Part shown: in pieces, positions 16,856 through 25,417 of the stretch
Layout of the letters: every line of letters begins with the position of its first letter
Position numbering within the stretch: position 1 is the first letter of the stretch
DNA from: UBA3941 sp002385665
GTDB lineage: Bacteria; Bacillota; Clostridia; Caldicoprobacterales; UBA3941
Direction: 5' to 3'
Length of the DNA stretch: 64,000 nt
NCBI GenBank assembly: GCA_050949255.1
Contig: JBMNFJ010000013.1
Coordinates: forward strand, 26,108 to 90,107
The notes under the pieces: model-generated
Databases searched by the model: none
The model's input: only the letters and a program-made list of their open reading frames with translations
Told to the model about the DNA's origin: nothing
Translations under genes and position numbers: made by a program

Positions 16856-18169
16856 ATGGCATTTTGGAGGAGCACGGAAGAAATAGGGGATGATGTCGGG
16901 CTTAACATGGATTTGGCGAAAGAGGCCATAGGACATTACAGCCGGGTTGCGGGGGTAGGTATAAGCATTATAGACAGCAGGGGTAAGCCCCTATATAGTG
17001 TTGGATATACCGGGCTCTGTTGCAAATTTTGCAGTGAGGTTCGGGATATTTTAGATACAGAGAAGGATTATTGCGATAGGGTTCACCTATATGGTGGCTA
17101 TCAATCTGAACGATTCGGGGGTCGGTATATTTTCTTCTGTCCCTTGGGTCTGGCACATTGGGCTTCGCCTATTTCGTCCGGAGGGATGGTTAGAGGGTAC
17201 TTACTTTGTGGACCTGTGCTAATGATGACACCGGAGGAATTTCTAATAGAGGATCTCCTGCTTAAGAATCGAATAAAGAAGGAACACCTGGGAAGGCTGA
17301 AGGAAAATTTAAAGCATATCCCGGTGGTACCTCCGGATAAGGTTACCAGCCTGTCGGAGCTGTTATTCATGGTTGCTTCCCATATATCCGATGCAGAATA
17401 TCTTCAATACCTTAATCAGGCGGAATTTTATAATCACCAATCCGATATCTCAGAATACATACATTCCATTAAGGCTGTATCCGGGGATCAAGGGGATAGC
17501 ACGGAGTACCCCTTTGAAAAGGAGAAAGAGCTTTTATCCTGTATAGCCGCCGGGGATAAAAGGGGTTCCCAAACTATTTTGAACGAAATATTGGGACATA
17601 TATTTTTCTCCAGCGGTGGAGATTTTGATACCATAAAGGCCAGAATCCTGGAATTGATAGTTCTTCTATCCAGGGCTGCAGTTGAAGGCGGTGCCGATGT
17701 AGAGGAGATATTTGGACTCAACTATAAATACTTAAGTACCATCCATAGCTTTAAAACCGTGGAGGAGTTAACCCACTGGCTATCGAAAATAATGATAAGA
17801 TTTACTGATTGTGTATTCAATTTTAAGAATATCAAACATGTAGACGTTATATATAAGGCAATCAACTATATTAAACAGAACTACATGAAAAAGATAACTC
17901 TGGAGGAGGTGGCCTCCCACGTATATCTAAGTCCATCATACTTCAGCAAGATCTTTAAGGACGACATGAAATGCAATTTCAACACCTATGTAAACCGAAT
18001 TAGGATTGAACGGAGCAAGCAATTGCTGCTACAGGATACATTAAACCTGGCAGATATTTCAAATATGGTCGGTTATGAGGACCAGAGCTATTTTTCAAAG
18101 GTTTTTAAGAGAGTTGTTGGTATAACCCCTGGCAGATACAGGCTTAGCAGGGGAAATTTAAAATTTTAG
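16856..18169 (+). CDS. PocR-sensor AraC-family transcriptional regulator
   Basis: A 437-residue regulator. Residues about 15-190 match the PocR ligand-sensing domain, with GISIIDSRGKPLYSVG and a cysteine-rich segment (Cys55, 56, 59, 73 and 95, the last in FFCPLGLAHWA). The middle is helical. The last 105 residues form a two-HTH AraC domain (KITLEEVASHVYLSPSYFSKIFKDD, then LADISNMVGYEDQSYFSKVFKRVVGITPGRYR). PocR controls propanediol/cobalamin genes, and PocR-AraC proteins often sit beside corrinoid methyltransferase genes. It starts 189 bases after the RACo gene and ends 11 bases before the corrinoid protein gene, so it probably regulates this locus in response to a substrate or corrinoid state. 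Confidence 0.9.
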   Translation: MAFWRSTEEIGDDVGLNMDLAKEAIGHYSRVAGVGISIIDSRGKPLYSVGYTGLCCKFCSEVRDILDTEKDYCDRVHLYGGYQSERFGGRYIFFCPLGLAHWASPISSGGMVRGYLLCGPVLMMTPEEFLIEDLLLKNRIKKEHLGRLKENLKHIPVVPPDKVTSLSELLFMVASHISDAEYLQYLNQAEFYNHQSDISEYIHSIKAVSGDQGDSTEYPFEKEKELLSCIAAGDKRGSQTILNEILGHIFFSSGGDFDTIKARILELIVLLSRAAVEGGADVEEIFGLNYKYLSTIHSFKTVEELTHWLSKIMIRFTDCVFNFKNIKHVDVIYKAINYIKQNYMKKITLEEVASHVYLSPSYFSKIFKDDMKCNFNTYVNRIRIERSKQLLLQDTLNLADISNMVGYEDQSYFSKVFKRVVGITPGRYRLSRGNLKF

Positions 18170-18180
18170 GAGGCTGAATA

Positions 18181-18819
18181 ATGTCTTTGTTAGAAGAAAT
18201 CTCTAAGTATTTGCAACAGGGAAGGGCGAAGAATGTAAAGGAATTGGTTCAACAGGCTCTTGATGAAGGCATCGCACCCACAGACATTCTAAATGAAGGG
18301 CTATTGGACGGCATGGGCATTATAGGTGAAAAGTTCAAGAACAACGAGGTCTATGTACCGGAAGTTCTCATTGCTGCCAGGGCTATGTATGCCGGGATGG
18401 AAATTATAAGGCCCATCCTCACGGAGACCGGGGTGGAATCCATTGGCAAGGTGGTAATCGGTACAGTAAAGGGCGATCTTCATGACATAGGTAAAAACCT
18501 GGTCAAGATGATGATGGAAGGAAGAGGCCTTGAGGTAATAGACCTGGGGATTGACGTATCCCCCGAAAGGTTTATTGAGGCGGCTAAGGAACATGATGCC
18601 CAGATCATTGCCTGCTCAGCACTTCTTACCACAACCATGACTGAGATGAAGAACGTGGTAGAAGCGGCCAAGGAAGCCGGTATCAGGGATCAGGTCACCA
18701 TCATGGTGGGTGGGGCGCCTGTAACTGACAGCTTCTGCAAGAGCATCGGGGCAGACATCTATACCGCCGACGCTGCATCAGCGGCAGAAGAAGCAGCAAG
18801 GGTATGTAAAAGCGCGTAA
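18181..18819 (+). CDS. Corrinoid (B12)-binding protein of the methyltransferase type
   Basis: A 212-residue two-domain corrinoid protein like MtaC/MttC/MtbC. Residues 1-85 are the helical cap (B12-binding 2). Residues about 88-212 form the Rossmann B12 domain with the base-off motif GDLHDIGKNLV (Asp99, His101, Gly104; the His replaces the lower axial ligand of cobalt), ACSALLTTTM (144-153) and VGGAPVT (176-182). Such proteins carry a methyl group from a substrate-specific methyltransferase to a second methyltransferase on tetrahydrofolate or coenzyme M. It follows the regulator gene by 11 bases with AGGAGG in the gap. No MtaB, MttB or MtrH-type methyltransferase partner is found in the window. 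Confidence 0.94.
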   Translation: MSLLEEISKYLQQGRAKNVKELVQQALDEGIAPTDILNEGLLDGMGIIGEKFKNNEVYVPEVLIAARAMYAGMEIIRPILTETGVESIGKVVIGTVKGDLHDIGKNLVKMMMEGRGLEVIDLGIDVSPERFIEAAKEHDAQIIACSALLTTTMTEMKNVVEAAKEAGIRDQVTIMVGGAPVTDSFCKSIGADIYTADAASAAEEAARVCKSA

Positions 18820-18918
18820 TAAAGATGTTGATTTCGCTGTATTAGTCTGATTTGTTTAAGAAAAATGGATTTGTGGAGACAGACTCCAGCGACATGTTCT
18901 AAAAAAATGATCTCTATG

Positions 18919-18948
18919 GGGTGGGCGATTGCGTCCACCCTTTAAATT
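18919..18948 (+). terminator. Terminator after the corrinoid protein gene
   Basis: GGGTGGGCG pairs with CGTCCACCC (nine pairs including one G-T) around an ATTG loop, followed by TTTAAATTT. It closes the corrinoid locus. Confidence 0.75.
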
Positions 18949-19046
18949 TACTCCGGAAAAGCTACCCCAAATCCCCAATCCGTGAAAGATATGGTACAAT
19001 AATTCCAGGATATAATTATCAATATTACCAATTCGGGAGGTAAGTC

Positions 19047-21191
19047 ATGGAGTACCTAAACGGTGTTGTTGAGAGGATCACCTATTACAACGAAGATTCC
19101 GGATACACCGTAATAAAGCTTAGAAGCAGGGGATATTATGACCTTGTTACTGCCGTAGGCAATATGGCAGCTGTTAATGTAGGGGCTATAGTATCCCTTA
19201 GGGGTATGTGGAAGGTTGACAGCAAATACGGCAAGCAGTTTATAGTAGACTCCTATGAAGAAAAACTTCCCGCCAGCGTGGCAGGCATTGAGAAATATCT
19301 CGGTAGCGGACTTATCAAGGGAATAGGGCCTGTCAATGCCAAAAGGATAGTCAAAGTTTTTGGAAAGGACACCATAGACATCATCGAAGAAGAGCCCGAC
19401 AGACTTATGGAAGTACCGGGAATCGGTCCTAAGAGGATAGAAATGATAAAGAAGGCCTGGGAGGAGCAAAGGGAAGTCAAAAATATCATGCTGTTTCTCC
19501 AATCCCATGGAGTATCCACCTCCCACGGGGCTAAGATCTACAAAACCTATGGAAATGAAAGTTTGAATGTAGTCAAGGAAAATCCATACAGGCTGGCTGA
19601 TGATATATGGGGTATCGGCTTTAGAACTGCCGATACCATTGCGCAAAAACTGGGTTTCGATCCACAGTCCGTGCAAAGATGCCGCTCGGGTATACTTTAT
19701 ATCCTGAACCAACTTTCAAATGAAGGGCATTGCTTTGCTACCCGTGACCAGCTAATAATGGAAACAAAGAAAACCCTGGATCTGGAAGAAGCTAAGATAC
19801 AGGAATCCATAGACACAATGGTGGAAGACGGATCCTTAATCCAAGACCAGGAGGCCCTTTACCTGCCGCCTTTTTTTCACAGTGAGGTAGGAGTAGCCAG
19901 GCGGATTAGAGAGATTGTCTCCACCCCAACATCTTTGGATATAGATGGAATAGATAAAATTATACGGAGTATAGAGGAACGGGATAGGATTAAATACGAT
20001 CAGGTTCAGAAGGAGGCAATAAAGAGGGCAGCATCTTCTAAATTCATGGTGCTTACGGGTGGGCCGGGAACCGGTAAGACCTTCACCATTTTGGGCATAA
20101 TAAGGGTCTTTGAAAGGATAGGTGCTAAGATATATTTGGCGGCACCTACCGGCAGGGCTGCTAAAAGAATGGAAGAGTCCACTGGGAGGGAGGCAAAGAC
20201 CATCCACAGGATGCTGGAGTATAAACCACCCCAGGGATATATGCGGAATGTGGAAAACAATCCCTTGGAATGCGATGTTCTTATCATCGATGAGACCTCC
20301 ATGGTGGATATAATCCTTATGTATAATCTCCTAAAGGCTGTAAGGGATGAAACCATTGTGATCCTGGTAGGGGATGTAGACCAGCTACCCTCGGTGGGGG
20401 CTGGAAATGTACTATCGGATATAATAGCCTCTGGTATGGTGGACGTGGTGAAGCTGACCAGGATCTTCAGACAAGCCCAAAATAGTGCCATCATTACCAA
20501 TGCTCACAGGATAAACCAGGGAATCTTTCCCGCATTGAAGGGGGGAAAGAAACGGGATTTTTTCTTCATCAGAAGGGAAGATCCTGAAGAAATAGTAGAG
20601 GAAATCCGCAGCCTGTGTCAGTCAAGATTGCCCAACTACTATAAGGTAGATCCCATAGACGATATACAGGTTCTATGTCCCATGCAAAGGGGAGAAACGG
20701 GTGCAGTTAATATGAACCGTATTCTCCAGGAGGCCTTGAATAAGGAAAGCCGTTTTATCAGATATGGGGGCACTACCTTTAAAGTAGGGGACAAGGTAAT
20801 GCAGGTTAGAAATAATTATGACAAAAATGTTTTCAACGGAGATATCGGAAGGATTTCTGGCATCGATCTGGAAAACAAAATTGTGAATATCGACTTTGAC
20901 GGAACTATAGTAGAGTATGACAGCAGTGAACTGGATGAGATAATGCTGGCCTATGCTGTCACCGTTCATAAAAGTCAAGGGAGCGAATACAAAATAGTCG
21001 TTGCCCCATTTACCACCCAACATTTTATGATGTTGCAGCGCAACCTCTTATACACCTGCATAACCCGGGCAAGAAATGTCTTTGTGATGGTGGGTACTGA
21101 AAAAGCCGTGGGTATTGCGGTAGGCAATAATAAGATTGTCAAGAGAAATACCATGCTGGACAGGAGATTAAAAGACCCCCAGCCTATATAA
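19047..21191 (+). CDS. recD2: ATP-dependent 5'-3' DNA helicase RecD2
   Basis: A 714-residue SF1B helicase. The long N-terminal region typical of RecD2 has helix-hairpin-helix repeats (GLIKGIGPVNAKRI near 88-101, LMEVPGIGPKRIEMI near 120-134). Walker A is GGPGTGKT (338-345). DVLIIDETSMVDI is the Walker B motif, VGDVDQLPSVGAGNVL and LTRIFRQA are motifs III and IV, and AYAVTVHKSQGSEY near 645 precedes the final RNLLYTCITRARN. RecD2 acts in DNA repair and replication fork maintenance without RecB and RecC. GGGAGG precedes the ATG. It appears monocistronic. Confidence 0.96.
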   Translation: MEYLNGVVERITYYNEDSGYTVIKLRSRGYYDLVTAVGNMAAVNVGAIVSLRGMWKVDSKYGKQFIVDSYEEKLPASVAGIEKYLGSGLIKGIGPVNAKRIVKVFGKDTIDIIEEEPDRLMEVPGIGPKRIEMIKKAWEEQREVKNIMLFLQSHGVSTSHGAKIYKTYGNESLNVVKENPYRLADDIWGIGFRTADTIAQKLGFDPQSVQRCRSGILYILNQLSNEGHCFATRDQLIMETKKTLDLEEAKIQESIDTMVEDGSLIQDQEALYLPPFFHSEVGVARRIREIVSTPTSLDIDGIDKIIRSIEERDRIKYDQVQKEAIKRAASSKFMVLTGGPGTGKTFTILGIIRVFERIGAKIYLAAPTGRAAKRMEESTGREAKTIHRMLEYKPPQGYMRNVENNPLECDVLIIDETSMVDIILMYNLLKAVRDETIVILVGDVDQLPSVGAGNVLSDIIASGMVDVVKLTRIFRQAQNSAIITNAHRINQGIFPALKGGKKRDFFFIRREDPEEIVEEIRSLCQSRLPNYYKVDPIDDIQVLCPMQRGETGAVNMNRILQEALNKESRFIRYGGTTFKVGDKVMQVRNNYDKNVFNGDIGRISGIDLENKIVNIDFDGTIVEYDSSELDEIMLAYAVTVHKSQGSEYKIVVAPFTTQHFMMLQRNLLYTCITRARNVFVMVGTEKAVGIAVGNNKIVKRNTMLDRRLKDPQPI

Positions 21192-21218
21192 GGTGAGGGG
21201 GCCAATAGCAATTTGGAA

Positions 21219-21608
21219 TTATGCTTCCGCAGGTGCTTCCTTTGGTGCTTTCTCCAGATGAACGCCTTGAACATAGATATTTACCGCATCTACGGTTAGG
21301 CCTGTCATCCCCTGGACAGCCTCGATTACGCTGGAGCGTATATTATCTGCAACATCTGGGATCCTGACACCATAGTCAACAACAATACTGATGCTTATGG
21401 TAGCCACATCGTCTATTAATTCAACTTTTACACCCCGTTTAGAGCTTTTCATGCCTAGAGTTGATGTAATATCGTCTACCAAACCGCTGGACATAGAAGC
21501 TACCCCGGGAATCTCGGCCGTTGCTAATCCCGCTATCACAGCCACCACTTCGTTGGCTATGACGGTCTTACCATAGTCACCGTTACTCATTTCTTTGTCA
21601 ATTGCCAT
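21219..21608 (-). CDS. Asp23/Gls24-family envelope stress response protein
   Basis: A 129-residue Asp23 (DUF322) protein, with GKTVIANEVVAVIAGLATAEIPGVASM at about residues 13-39, VELIDDVATISISIVVDYGVRIPDVADNIR in the middle and VDAVNIYVQGV near the end. Asp23 proteins are abundant membrane-associated proteins of the Firmicutes linked to envelope stress and alkaline shock. The ATG on the minus strand has AGGAGAGGTG just upstream. It converges on recD2 with 27 bases between the stop codons. It lacks the second, often tandem Asp23 gene. Confidence 0.92.
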   Translation of the reverse strand: MAIDKEMSNGDYGKTVIANEVVAVIAGLATAEIPGVASMSSGLVDDITSTLGMKSSKRGVKVELIDDVATISISIVVDYGVRIPDVADNIRSSVIEAVQGMTGLTVDAVNIYVQGVHLEKAPKEAPAEA

Positions 21609-21668
21609 TTACAGCACCTCTCCTCTTTCAATAGTTTAAACTTTGGGAACAATGGACGGACTTCACAT

Positions 21669-21726
21669 ATGTACATTAGTATCTGTACATTAATTATATT
21701 ATACACCATTAGGGCTATTGGTTAAC
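21669..21726 (-). promoter_or_regulatory. Promoter and inverted repeat upstream of the Asp23-like gene
   Basis: On the minus strand TATAAT lies at 21703-21698, with a weak TTAACC-like -35 about 16-17 bases further upstream. Just downstream of the -10 is an inverted repeat, ATGTACA (21669-21675) with TGTACAT (21684-21690), which would suit a dimeric repressor or an mRNA hairpin. The rest of 21727-21890 shows no gene. Confidence 0.45.
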
Positions 21727-21894
21727 CGTATTTTTGAGAAAACCGCATTTGGAAGCAGTACCATAAAAAAACACTTGAAAATAACCCCGGCACATAGTAA
21801 AATGATACATGCTGATTTCCATTCATATTATGATAGTTTGAGAGTAAAGATCAAGGATTTGGATATTTTTTTCTATGAATAATAATATTGGAAG

Positions 21895-21923
21895 TTGGCA
21901 TAATAATTGTAGTTCAATTTAAT
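21895..21923 (+). promoter_or_regulatory. Probable promoter of the SRP RNA
   Basis: TTGGCA (21895-21900) and TTTAAT (21918-21923) are spaced by 17 bases and lie about 18 bases before the SRP RNA 5' end. Confidence 0.5.
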
Positions 21924-21940
21924 AATTTGTTTAGTAGTTT

Positions 21941-22209
21941 GCCGTGCTAGATGGGGAGGTAGCGGTGCCCTGTAACCTGCAACCCGCTATAGCAGGATTG
22001 AATTCCAACCCTAGGCTTGCGCTCGTAGGGTCATGGTCCGAACAAGTGATGAGGATGGTTTGGTCCTACGCAACAAAAACCCATGAACCCTGTCAGGTCC
22101 GGAAGGAAGCAGCAGTAAGTGGACATTTTTGTGTGCCGTAGGGGTGCCTGACCGGAGTTAACTATTCGGTTACCGCCTGTGGGTGTCTTGTCGAAGGTAG
22201 GTGCACGGC
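21941..22209 (+). ncRNA. ffs: Signal recognition particle RNA, large bacterial type
   Basis: About 269 bases, closing on itself: GCCGTGC at 21941 pairs with GCACGGC at 22203-22209. The SRP54-binding apical hairpin GTCAGGTCCGGAAGGAAGCA is near 22091-22110 and is followed by GGGTGCCTGAC on the return strand. The 5' part (GGGGAGGTAGCGG, CCCTGTAACC) has the Alu-domain character of the long Bacillus/Clostridium form. It guides Ffh and ribosomes to the membrane. Its position directly before dnaX-ybaB-recR is common in Firmicutes. Confidence 0.96.
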
Positions 22210-22443
22210 ATTAATTTTTATAAGCCATGATTATCCTCTATATCATGGCTTATATTTAGTTTTGGGATATTTTGCGTTACAGTTAATTTGTTTTTATGGT
22301 ATAATACTACCGATGAGGACTGTGTCCGTATACGTATATAAGCCGGATGCATGTGCCGGATATCCTGTTTATAACCCTATCTCTTATGGGGATAAATTGG
22401 TAAATTTGTCTGTGCAGAAAATATGGCGAAGGTCGGTGATCCA

Positions 22444-24216
22444 ATGGAATATACTGCTCTATACCGGGAATGGAGGCCTGGTACCTTTGACGAAGTGGTA
22501 GGCCAGGACCATGTGGTGCGCATTCTGAAAAATCAGATTAAAACCGAACGGATTTCTCATGCCTATCTCTTTTGTGGACCCAGGGGAACCGGAAAGACCA
22601 GTACCGCAAAGATCTTTGCCAAAGCTATTAACTGTACTGATCCCAGAGAAGGGAACCCATGCGGCCATTGCCAGGTCTGCAACGTCATAGACTCGGAAAA
22701 CAATATGGATGTTATCGAAATTGATGCGGCATCCCATACGGGAGTAGAGAATATCCGGGAAATTCGGGATAAGGTAAAATATCCTCCATCTGCAGGGAGA
22801 TACAGGGTATACATTATCGATGAGGTTCATATGCTGTCAACTTCAGCCTTTAACGCCTTTCTTAAAACCCTGGAGGAGCCCCCGGAACATATCGTCTTTA
22901 TCCTGGCTACGACCGAGCCCCATAGACTACCTTCCACTATACTATCCAGGTGTCAGAGACATGACTTTAGGAGGATAAGCCTTGGGGTCATAATGGACAG
23001 ATTAAGGACAATAGCCAATAGCGTTGGAGTGGAGGTAGATGATCAGGCCTTGGAGACGATTTCCCGCTGGTCCGAGGGTGGTATGAGGGATTCCATAAGC
23101 CTGCTGGATCAATGTATGAGCTTTTCCGGCTCTTCTGTAACGGAAAGCGATGTTTTGGCCATATTGGGTACAGCCGGCAGGGAATTTCTCTTTGATGTAG
23201 TGGATAATATTATGATGGGGAATATTTCTGCTCTCTTAATCCAGGTTGACAATTTAATGGAAGAAGGTAGGGATATTGCCGCATTTCTGAAGGATCTTAT
23301 TTATCATCTGCGGAACCTGCTGATAACTAAGATCTGCGATGATCCTACGGGACTCTTGGATGTTTCCCAGAGCACTCTGGAGCAGTACAGGCAGCAATCC
23401 TCCAGGATGGATCAATCCAGGCTTATCCGGTCTATCGAAATCCTGTCTGAATTAGATGCGGACATCAGATGGAGTACCAAGCCCAGGATTATGTTGGAGA
23501 TGGCCATGGTAAAAATCTGTAGGCCCCAGGACGGGGATTCCTTGGAAGACCTGAGGGATCGGGTAGCCGTCCTTGAAAGACAAATAGCCCAAGGAATTCC
23601 GGCAGTCAGTGCATCCGATACAGATGAACCGTCATACCCCCAACCATCAGATACTCAGTTTCCAGAATCTTATGATGTGGGTGTGGATAATGAAGATAAT
23701 GATGGGGTACATATAGACAAAGCTCATAAGATGGAGGACGAGACAGTACCCCAAGTGATGGATATAGAAAAGGAAGATAAGGATACTATAGATATTAAAC
23801 CTGGTACGCCTGCTGCTGAAAAGGTGGACTACGATAGTGTTTGGTCGGAGGTATTGAAAAGGGTCAGGAAGGATCGTATAGCTATATTCCCCCTATTAAG
23901 GGATACAAGGCTCCAACCCAACGACAGGAATAATAATATAGTAAACTTGATTTTCCCAGAGGATCAGGGCTTCTTTGTTGCGGCGATAGAAAAGGAAGAG
24001 AACAGCAAATACATTGAAGAATTGATTGCTCAGGTAGCGGGACAGCATTTTAAGTTGAAATGCTATACAAGGGATAACGCTCCCGGGTCTGGCGAGATGG
24101 ATGTACCCGAACCAGCCGTAGTTCAGGAGGATGGGGACGAAGAGTCCGAATATGATATTGTTCAAAAAGCCATAGAGATCTTTGGTGATGAGTATGTAGA
24201 AGTAATAGATGATTAA
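22444..24216 (+). CDS. dnaX: DNA polymerase III subunit gamma/tau
   Basis: A 590-residue clamp-loader ATPase. From ATG 22444 it begins MEYTALYREWRPGTF, the usual family N terminus, with GGTGAT as a weak Shine-Dalgarno; an ATG at 22423 would add seven unconserved residues. Walker A is GPRGTGKT (45-52). The zinc module uses Cys64, 73, 76 and 79. VYIIDEVHMLS is Walker B and LSRCQRHDFRRI holds the arginine-finger region. Residues about 385-480 are a charged, low-complexity linker, followed by a C-terminal tau-like domain. It loads the beta clamp on DNA. Confidence 0.96.
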   Translation: MEYTALYREWRPGTFDEVVGQDHVVRILKNQIKTERISHAYLFCGPRGTGKTSTAKIFAKAINCTDPREGNPCGHCQVCNVIDSENNMDVIEIDAASHTGVENIREIRDKVKYPPSAGRYRVYIIDEVHMLSTSAFNAFLKTLEEPPEHIVFILATTEPHRLPSTILSRCQRHDFRRISLGVIMDRLRTIANSVGVEVDDQALETISRWSEGGMRDSISLLDQCMSFSGSSVTESDVLAILGTAGREFLFDVVDNIMMGNISALLIQVDNLMEEGRDIAAFLKDLIYHLRNLLITKICDDPTGLLDVSQSTLEQYRQQSSRMDQSRLIRSIEILSELDADIRWSTKPRIMLEMAMVKICRPQDGDSLEDLRDRVAVLERQIAQGIPAVSASDTDEPSYPQPSDTQFPESYDVGVDNEDNDGVHIDKAHKMEDETVPQVMDIEKEDKDTIDIKPGTPAAEKVDYDSVWSEVLKRVRKDRIAIFPLLRDTRLQPNDRNNNIVNLIFPEDQGFFVAAIEKEENSKYIEELIAQVAGQHFKLKCYTRDNAPGSGEMDVPEPAVVQEDGDEESEYDIVQKAIEIFGDEYVEVIDD

Positions 24217-24317
24217 GGTGCATTGATAATAGGGCTTTGGGTTTTCAATGTATTAGAGACGGCGGAAACTATTTTGTATCGTGAAAAAATTGATATAAAT
24301 AAGAGGAGGCTATAATT

Positions 24318-24653
24318 ATGGCAAGAGGTGGATTCCCGGGAATGGGGAACATGAACAATCTGATGAGACAGGCAAAGAAGATGCAGGAACAGATGATGAA
24401 GATGCAGGAAGAATTGGAAGAAAAGACCGTAGAAGCATCAGCCGGCGGTGGGGTTGTCACCGTTGTTGCAAATGGTAAGAAAGAAATTATGGAGATTAGT
24501 ATAGATCCTGCGGTAGTGGATCCGGATGACATAGAGATGCTCCAGGATTTGATTATGGCTGCAGCCAACGAGGCCCTGAGAAAGGCAGAGGAGATGGTGC
24601 AAAGCGAAATGAGCAAGATCACCGGAGGCATGGGAATTCCGGGAATGTTCTAG
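24318..24653 (+). CDS. YbaB/EbfC nucleoid-associated protein
   Basis: A 111-residue DNA-binding protein with a Met/Gly-rich N terminus, the helical segment MNNLMRQAKKMQEQMMKMQEELEEKTVEAS, the beta-strand segment VVTVVANGKKEIMEISIDP, and LQDLIMAAANEALRKAEEM. YbaB homologues form dimers that bind DNA and are nearly always encoded between dnaX and recR, as here. AGGAGG precedes the ATG. Confidence 0.95.
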   Translation: MARGGFPGMGNMNNLMRQAKKMQEQMMKMQEELEEKTVEASAGGGVVTVVANGKKEIMEISIDPAVVDPDDIEMLQDLIMAAANEALRKAEEMVQSEMSKITGGMGIPGMF

Positions 24654-24802
24654 GAACCAATTGATATAAAGCTTCCACTACACCAATTTGAGTTTTGCAG
24701 TCTTAGAAGAAGCATTTTACTGCTCTTTTAGTGGGAAAGGAGGATGGGCATTTTCCCAACGGCTTGAGCCAGGGGGGAATTTATGCCTGAATTTTTAGGT
24801 TT

Positions 24803-25402
24803 ATGAGCTATTATATCGAACCTATTGCCCGCCTTATCAATGAACTGTCAAGATTGCCCGGGATAGGTAACAAGACAGCCCAAAGGCTTGCTTTCCACAT
24901 AATTAATATGCCGGAAGACCATGTAAAGAGTCTGGCCAAGGCCATTGATGAGGTTAAGGGACAAATAAAATATTGCAGGATATGTGGCAATATTAGCGAA
25001 GAGGATACTTGTGCCATATGTAAAAGCCCTGCCAGAGATCCCTCCGTTATATGTGTTGTGGAGGATGTCAGGGATGTTATGGCTATGGAACGGGCGCGGG
25101 AATTTAAAGGTCTATACCATGTACTAAATGGTACTATCTCCCCCATGGATGGAGTAGGGCCTGATGATATTCGGATTAAAGAATTGTTGCAAAGGGTTAA
25201 TGACGATGCCCTAAAAGAAGTGATAATGGCAACAAATCCTAATATTGAGGGAGAAGCCACTGCCGTCTATATATCCAGGCTGTTAAAGCCCATGGGGATC
25301 AAGACTACCCGAATCGCCCACGGCCTACCTGTCGGTGGTGATTTAGAGTACGCAGATCAGGTAACTATATCCAAGGCATTGCAAGGTCGGAGAGAGATGT
25401 GA
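24803..25402 (+). CDS. recR: Recombination protein RecR
   Basis: A 199-residue RecR of normal length. An N-terminal helix-hairpin-helix (LSRLPGIGNKTAQRLAFHI) is followed by a C4 zinc finger (CRICGNISEEDTCAIC), a Toprim domain with VICVVEDVRDVMAMER and ATNPNIEGEATAVYI, and a C-terminal Walker-like tail. It works with RecF and RecO in loading RecA at gaps. The Shine-Dalgarno is weak (AGGT) and the gene lies 149 bases after ybaB. Confidence 0.96.
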   Translation: MSYYIEPIARLINELSRLPGIGNKTAQRLAFHIINMPEDHVKSLAKAIDEVKGQIKYCRICGNISEEDTCAICKSPARDPSVICVVEDVRDVMAMERAREFKGLYHVLNGTISPMDGVGPDDIRIKELLQRVNDDALKEVIMATNPNIEGEATAVYISRLLKPMGIKTTRIAHGLPVGGDLEYADQVTISKALQGRREM

Positions 25403-25417
25403 CCTGTTCAAATAAAT

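Noticed and set aside
21944..22141. A 65-codon reading frame
   Set aside because: It lies entirely within the SRP RNA, which has conserved structure and the diagnostic apical loop.
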